From contig JAFDVP010000001.1 of NCBI GenBank assembly GCA_018268895.1, forward strand, positions 1,240,001-1,304,000: a stretch of DNA of 64,000 bases, in the 5' to 3' direction. Within the stretch, counting starts at the first letter, position 1. The number at the start of each line of letters is the position of its first letter. Under the pieces are notes generated by a model. It saw only the letters and a program-made list of their open reading frames with translations, was not told the origin of the DNA and ran no database searches. The stretch is from Acidobacteriota bacterium (lineage in GTDB: Bacteria > Acidobacteriota > Terriglobia > Terriglobales > Acidobacteriaceae). A program made the translations under genes and the position numbers. This document shows positions 60,036 through 64,000 of the stretch, one piece after another.

Positions 60036-60953
60036 ATGCGCCGACATACGCTCTTCCTGCTGCCCGCCCTTCTGCTGCTTGCAACCTTCCCTCTGGCCGC
60101 TCAGCAATGGGCGAAATCGAAGCTCGATGCCTCACCACGCCACCGCGAGTACGTCACGCTCAAGCACGGCGACCGCAGCCTGCAGGCCTTCGTCGTCTAC
60201 CCCGAGGTCAGCAGGAAGGTCCCCGTCGTCATCCTCATCCATGAGATCTTCGGCCTCTCAGACTGGGCCAAGGAGATGGCCGACGAGATCGCCGCCGCCG
60301 GCTACATCGTCGTCGCCCCCGACCTGCTCTCCGGAGCCGGCCCCAATGGCGGCAACTCCGACTCCTTCACCAGCATGGATGCCACAACGAAGGCTGTCTC
60401 CGGCCTCAACGCCGATCAGGTCAACGCCGACCTCGATGCCGCAGCCGACTACGCGAAGAAGATTCCTGCCTCCAATGGCACCTTCGTCACAGCAGGCTTC
60501 TGCTGGGGCGGAGGCAAATCTTTTGCCTTCGCCACGCACCGCAAGGACCTCGCCTCAGCATTTGTCTTCTACGGCCCACCCCCTGCGGAGTTCACCACCA
60601 TCACAGCGCCCGTCTATGGTTTTTACGCCGGTAACGACGCCCGCATCGGAGCCACCATTCCAGCGACGATCGAAGGCATGAAGGCCGCAGGCAAGAAGTA
60701 CGACCCTGTCACCTATGACGGAGCAGGACACGGCTTTATGCGCGCAGGCGAAGATCCGGGCAACACCAACCCAGCCAACAAGACCGCACGCGACCAGGCC
60801 TTCGAGCGGCTGACCACATTGCTCAAGGCTCTCCCCTCCAAACGCAGCTCCGTCCGGCCGCTCTACATGCCCGTACAGGCTTCGCAAAAAGCGAAGGTCG
60901 CCAAGCCGGAGGTCTCTTGCCACTCTGATAACGCAGCATCCGCCTCAATGTAA
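60036..60953 (+). CDS. exported dienelactone hydrolase family protein
   Basis: 305 residues from ATG 60036, which begins a signal peptide (MRRHTLFLLPALLLLATFPLAAQ). Alpha/beta hydrolase with the DLH-type triad: Cys in VTAGFCWGGGKSFAFA, Asp in YGFYAGNDARIGATIP, and His in YDGAGHGFMRAG. The oxyanion strand VPVVILIHEIFGLSDW is also intact. Family members hydrolyse lactones or esters; the periplasmic location argues against a role in the cytoplasmic beta-ketoadipate route, although an IclR-type regulator gene lies at the right edge. Followed by 25 bp and then the peroxiredoxin-like gene. Confidence 0.88.
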   Translation: MRRHTLFLLPALLLLATFPLAAQQWAKSKLDASPRHREYVTLKHGDRSLQAFVVYPEVSRKVPVVILIHEIFGLSDWAKEMADEIAAAGYIVVAPDLLSGAGPNGGNSDSFTSMDATTKAVSGLNADQVNADLDAAADYAKKIPASNGTFVTAGFCWGGGKSFAFATHRKDLASAFVFYGPPPAEFTTITAPVYGFYAGNDARIGATIPATIEGMKAAGKKYDPVTYDGAGHGFMRAGEDPGNTNPANKTARDQAFERLTTLLKALPSKRSSVRPLYMPVQASQKAKVAKPEVSCHSDNAASASM

Positions 60954-60978
60954 CCGTGCCGCTTCACTGTCTTGTTTC

Positions 60979-61701
60979 ATGAGCGGCTGCGATAATAAAT
61001 CCGTGGCCGCTTCCATCAACAAATCGCTCAACGTCTCGCTACAGGACCAGCTCGACCGCATCACGCAGAACACCCGAGCGCTCGTCCAGCCTGAGCGGCT
61101 CGAATTCTCAGAGCGCACGATCGCCGCGCTCTTCTCCACCGGCATCGAAGACCGCATCCTCAAGGTTGGCGACCATGCCCCTTCGTTCGCGTTGCAGGAC
61201 ACCCGCACGGGCAAGCCAGTCAACTCCCTCGATCTTCTAGCGCTCGGCCCTCTCATCGTCAGCTTCTTTCGTGGACGCTGGTGTCCCTACTGCGTTACGG
61301 AACTCGAGACCTGGCGCGACCTTCACGCTGAAGTTCGCAGCCGTGGCGCGCTCTTCGTCGCCATCTCACCGCAGAACGCCCGCCAGAATGCCTTCACCAT
61401 CGAGCAGCACGGTCTGCCCTTCCCGCTGCTCGCCGATCCCGGCTGCGAGGTCGCCGCGAAGTTCGGCCTGGCCTACAGCGTCACGCCGGAGCAACGCCGC
61501 TACTTTCAGTCCATCCTCGTCAACATTCCCTACAACAACGCCGGCCTCAACTACCAGACGGCCACCGAAGCCAGTTGGCAGCTCCCGCTGCCCGGAGTCT
61601 TCGTCATCAACCGCGACAACACCATCGCCTTCGCCCAGGCACACGCCGACCACCGCGTCCGCCCCGAACCCGCCGACGTCCTCGCCGCCCTAAAAAGCTA
61701 G
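60979..61701 (+). CDS. AhpC/TSA-type peroxiredoxin-like protein
   Basis: 240 residues. Thioredoxin-fold domain (about 65-235): PSFALQDTRTGKPVNSLDLL, the active-site region VSFFRGRWCPYCVTELETW with a CPYC motif, and LPLPGVFVINRDNTIAFAQA. The helical N-terminus (about 1-60) precedes it. CPYC in place of the peroxiredoxin PxxxTxxC pattern puts it with peroxiredoxin-like redoxins rather than classic AhpC. Reductant and substrate unknown. Probably co-transcribed with the dienelactone hydrolase gene. Confidence 0.83.
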   Translation: MSGCDNKSVAASINKSLNVSLQDQLDRITQNTRALVQPERLEFSERTIAALFSTGIEDRILKVGDHAPSFALQDTRTGKPVNSLDLLALGPLIVSFFRGRWCPYCVTELETWRDLHAEVRSRGALFVAISPQNARQNAFTIEQHGLPFPLLADPGCEVAAKFGLAYSVTPEQRRYFQSILVNIPYNNAGLNYQTATEASWQLPLPGVFVINRDNTIAFAQAHADHRVRPEPADVLAALKS

Positions 61702-61734
61702 ATTTGATTTCCTTTGCTGCGACTCTTAAATCGA

Positions 61735-61765
61735 GTCGCCATTCTGAGCGCAGGCGAAGATCCCC
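61735..61765. repeat. dispersed ATTCTGAGCG element (family A)
   Basis: GTCGCCATTCTGAGCGCAGG continues to CGAAGATCCCC. It lies between the convergent peroxiredoxin-like and pgi genes. Confidence 0.65.
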
Positions 61766-61840
61766 GCATTTTCTCGTGACGCCACGGGACTTCGCTTTGA
61801 AAGCACACTGCCAATCGAATCCTATACGGCCCTCAAGAAG

Positions 61841-61864
61841 AAAACCCCGCTGACCGGTGTTTTT
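61841..61864 (-). terminator. intrinsic terminator after pgi
   Basis: On the minus strand AAAACACC-GGTCAGC-GGGGTTTT forms a hairpin with one mismatch and ends in T-rich sequence (TTTTCTTCTTG). It follows the pgi stop by 23 bp. Confidence 0.7.
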
Positions 61865-61887
61865 CTCCTTGTATTCACGTGAATCGC

Positions 61888-63522
61888 TCACTTGTTCCTG
61901 CGATACCGCTTGATCAGGTTTGTCGTCGACGAGTCATGTTCCAGCTTCGGCTCGTCCCTGCTCTCCAACTCAGCCAGGATCTTCGTTGCCAGCACCTTGC
62001 CCAACTCCACGCCCCACTGGTCGAACGAGTCGATATTCCAGATCACACCTTGCGTGAACACAGCGTGCTCATACAAGGCAATCAACTTACCCAGCACTGC
62101 GGGCGTCAACTCCTTCGCCAGGATCGTGTTCGAAGGGCGGTTGCCCTCGAAGACGCGATGCGGAACAAGCCAGTCGGGAGTTCCCTCCGCCTTCACCTGC
62201 TCAGCCGTCTTGCCAAAGGCCAGCGCTTCAGCCTGGGCGAAGACATTCGCCATCAGCATGTCGTGATGACGGCCCAATGGATTCAGCGTCTTCTCAAAGC
62301 CGATGAAGTCGCAAGGAATCAGCCGCGTTCCCTGGTGAATGAGCTGATAGAACGAGTGCTGACCGTTCGTGCCCGGTTCGCCCCAGTAGATCGCTCCAGT
62401 CTGATAGTTCACCTCCGTGCCTTCCAACGTAACGTGCTTGCCGTTCGACTCCATCGTCAACTGCTGCAGGTACGCCGGAAACCGCTTCAGATACTGTTCG
62501 TACGGGAGCACAGCCTGCGTCTGCGCATCGAAGAACTCCGTGTACCAGATTCCCAGCAGCCCCAGCAGCACCGGCAGGTTCTTCTCAGGCGGCGTCGTGC
62601 GAAAGTGCACGTCCATCGCGTGGAACCCCGCCAGCATCTCACGAAACCGCTCCGGCCCGATCGCAATCATCGTCGAAAGTCCGATCGCCGAGTCCATCGA
62701 GTAGCGGCCGCCCACCCAGTCCCAGAAGCCGAACATGTTCGCCGTGTCGATGCCGAACTTCGCGACCTCCTTCGCGTTGGTGGAGATGGCAACGAAGTGC
62801 TTCGCCACCGCCTTCTCATCGCCCAGCTTCTTGAGCGACCAGTCGCGCGCCGAGTGCGCATTCGTCATCGTCTCCTGCGTCGTAAACGTCTTCGACGCGA
62901 CAAGGAACAATGTCTCTTCAGGATTAAGATCCTGCACTGCTTCAACAAAATCCGTGCCATCGACGTTGGAGACAAAGCGGAACGTCAGGTCGCGCTGCGA
63001 GTAGTGCTTCAGCGCCTCGTATGCCATCACTGGCCCAAGGTCCGAACCTCCAATCCCGATGTTCACCACGTTTTTGATCCGCTTGCCCGTGTGTCCCTTC
63101 CACTCGCCCGAGCGGACCCGGTCCGCAAACGCGGCCATCTTATCCAGCACCTCATGCACGCCGGGAACGACATCTTCACCGTCAACGAAAATCTTCTCCG
63201 ACTTCGGAGCACGCAGGGCCACATGCAGCACAGCGCGGTTCTCGGTGATATTGATCTTCTCTCCCGTGAACATCGCCTCTGTTCGCGCACGCAGCCCGGA
63301 CTCCTTCGCCAGGGCAACCAGCAGCTTCAGCGTCTCGTCCGTCACCCGATTCTTCGAGTAATCGAGAAAGATCCCCTCCGCCTCCGCCGTCAGCCGCTCG
63401 CCACGATCAGCATCCTGCGCGAAAAGGTCTCGCAGATGAGTGCCGCGAACCTGCTCTGCATGGGCCTTCAGGTCCTTCCAGGCTGCGCGTTCGGTCAGAG
63501 ATACAGTCTTTGTTGCCGTCAT
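61888..63522 (-). CDS. pgi: glucose-6-phosphate isomerase
   Basis: 544 residues, full Pgi length. Interconverts glucose 6-phosphate and fructose 6-phosphate. Landmarks: [33 protein letters not shown] (catalytic loop), [13 protein letters not shown] with the conserved Arg, [20 protein letters not shown] with the Glu and His of the active site, and the C-terminal Lys in [20 protein letters not shown] form ([16 protein letters not shown]). No other glycolytic gene is adjacent. Expression is bounded by a hairpin after the stop. Confidence 0.95.
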   Translation of the reverse strand: MTATKTVSLTERAAWKDLKAHAEQVRGTHLRDLFAQDADRGERLTAEAEGIFLDYSKNRVTDETLKLLVALAKESGLRARTEAMFTGEKINITENRAVLHVALRAPKSEKIFVDGEDVVPGVHEVLDKMAAFADRVRSGEWKGHTGKRIKNVVNIGIGGSDLGPVMAYEALKHYSQRDLTFRFVSNVDGTDFVEAVQDLNPEETLFLVASKTFTTQETMTNAHSARDWSLKKLGDEKAVAKHFVAISTNAKEVAKFGIDTANMFGFWDWVGGRYSMDSAIGLSTMIAIGPERFREMLAGFHAMDVHFRTTPPEKNLPVLLGLLGIWYTEFFDAQTQAVLPYEQYLKRFPAYLQQLTMESNGKHVTLEGTEVNYQTGAIYWGEPGTNGQHSFYQLIHQGTRLIPCDFIGFEKTLNPLGRHHDMLMANVFAQAEALAFGKTAEQVKAEGTPDWLVPHRVFEGNRPSNTILAKELTPAVLGKLIALYEHAVFTQGVIWNIDSFDQWGVELGKVLATKILAELESRDEPKLEHDSSTTNLIKRYRRNK

Positions 63523-63737
63523 ACGCTCACTTCTCCTTTAGTGATCCGATCCACCAGGTCTGCATCGTGCGTTTTGTCTTAGGTTTTACCGCCGAGTCTC
63601 ACTCCAGTGTAGAGCGGAAGTCCCCGGACCTGCTTACACATCGCTCCTCCGCAATGGATCGGCACCAGGATCGCCGCTGCAATGACTAGCCACTGCAACC
63701 CCACCCCGTCACGGTCAATCCGCCGCTAAACATGTCT

Positions 63738-63752
63738 GTTCGATAAACGAAC
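63738..63752. promoter_or_regulatory. candidate IclR-type operator 1
   Basis: GTTCGATAAACGAAC closely matches the PcaR/PcaU operator core GTTCGATAATCGCAC known for protocatechuate-type IclR regulators. It lies 109 bp upstream of the IclR-family start at 63861. Confidence 0.6.
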
Positions 63753-63768
63753 GAGCCATACAAAACAC

Positions 63769-63798
63769 TTGCACATCCTTTATTCGTGCGTTTATCGT
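63769..63798 (+). promoter_or_regulatory. candidate sigma-70 promoter of the IclR-family gene
   Basis: TTGCAC (63769-63774), 18-bp spacer, TATCGT (63793-63798). The -10 lies within the second operator-like sequence (63786-63800), a layout that would allow autoregulation. Moderate match only. The rest of 63523-63860 holds nothing else I recognise. Confidence 0.45.
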
Positions 63799-63800
63799 AA
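63786..63800. promoter_or_regulatory. candidate IclR-type operator 2
   Basis: GTGCGTTTATCGTAA, whose complement TTACGATAAACGCAC shares GATAA-CGCAC with operator 1 and the PcaR/PcaU core. It overlaps the candidate -10. Two sites about 48 bp apart upstream of a regulator gene suggest autoregulation. Confidence 0.55.
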
Positions 63801-63860
63801 TCTGCATCCGACTATCGCCCTCACCTTTGTGCCGCCCGATAGCCGCCAGGAAAGGGACAC

Positions 63861-64000
63861 ATGATTAACGCTTCTACTTCGGATACCTCAGCCCTGCCAA
63901 AGGCACAGCCCTCCACGGCAGCGAAACCCACTCCAGCCGCCTCGCTCGACGTTTTTGCCGGCGATCCCAATTTCATGACCTCGCTTGCTCGAGGCCTGGT
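63861..64000 (+). CDS. IclR-family transcriptional regulator (PcaR/PobR-like), 5' end only
   Basis: 46 residues are visible from ATG 63861, which follows GGAAAGGGACAC. After a disordered Ser/Thr/Pro-rich N-terminus (SALPKAQPSTAAKPTPAAS) comes LDVFAGDPNFMTSLARGLV, the opening of the PcaR/PobR-type IclR helix-turn-helix. The rest is beyond base 64000. The two operator-like sequences upstream fit this assignment. It probably governs aromatic-acid degradation genes further right; that is inference, since those genes are not in the window. Confidence 0.75.
   Translation, partial: MINASTSDTSALPKAQPSTAAKPTPAASLDVFAGDPNFMTSLARGL

Noticed and set aside
61879..63582. A 567-codon open frame on the plus strand
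   Set aside because: Antisense to pgi; Arg/Leu/His-rich product with no family.

Overview
The window is a chromosomal segment of a GC-rich Gram-negative bacterium, most probably an Acidobacteriota member of the Acidobacteriaceae (Granulicella/Edaphobacter/Terriglobus-like). That placement is inference. It rests on strongly C-ending codons, a giant secreted protein of ASH ('choice-of-anchor D') modules, a Ser/Thr kinase fused to TPRs, and many dispersed palindromic elements between genes. No phage, plasmid, IS transposase or CRISPR array is seen.

Layout. 0-5 kb: a minus-strand mazG-GNAT-menC operon (menC runs off the left edge), a DUF3311/aminotransferase pair, a metallo-beta-lactamase-fold hydrolase, secG and tRNA-Leu(GAG). 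5-14.9 kb: an L,D-transpeptidase lipoprotein, a HAD phosphatase, the kinase-TPR receptor, uvrC, an OmpA-like lipoprotein and a second HAD protein. 15-21 kb: one 5.8-kb gene for the ASH-repeat protein. 21-30 kb: a RibB/RibA-like riboflavin enzyme whose second active site looks degenerate, an S10 carboxypeptidase, a rhodanese, a TonB-C protein, RecQ with two HRDC domains, an alkaline-phosphatase-fold enzyme, a thioesterase and a GT2 glycosyltransferase. 30-36 kb: pdxS and pdxT (PLP synthase), separated by an AT-rich orphan, a DUF2059 protein, a PNPOx-like flavoprotein and a repeat/papain-fold protease. 37-50 kb: secA, an NtrC/histidine-kinase/lipoprotein operon, a rhodanese, a soluble PAS kinase, two tandem Xer-type recombinases and ffh. 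50.5-54 kb: an accessory-looking stretch with an AT-rich orphan, an unusual acyl-carrier-like protein, small hypothetical proteins and dense palindromic repeats. 54-64 kb: PAP2 phosphatase, truncated hemoglobin, GH29 fucosidase, DUF3309, a J-domain protein, a HerA-like ATPase, GNAT, dienelactone hydrolase, peroxiredoxin-like protein, pgi and the start of an IclR-family regulator preceded by two PcaR/PcaU-like operator sequences.

Most of the window is housekeeping: protein export (SecG, SecA, Ffh), B6 and riboflavin synthesis, DNA repair and envelope functions. The less ordinary material is (i) a dispersed two-hairpin element whose stems differ in sequence between copies yet stay complementary, with one copy translated inside recQ, (ii) the six-repeat/papain-like protease without a signal peptide, (iii) the AT-rich orphan coupled to an acyl-carrier-like protein whose two half-domains appear in swapped order and without the DSL serine, and (iv) the degenerate GTP cyclohydrolase II half of RibB.
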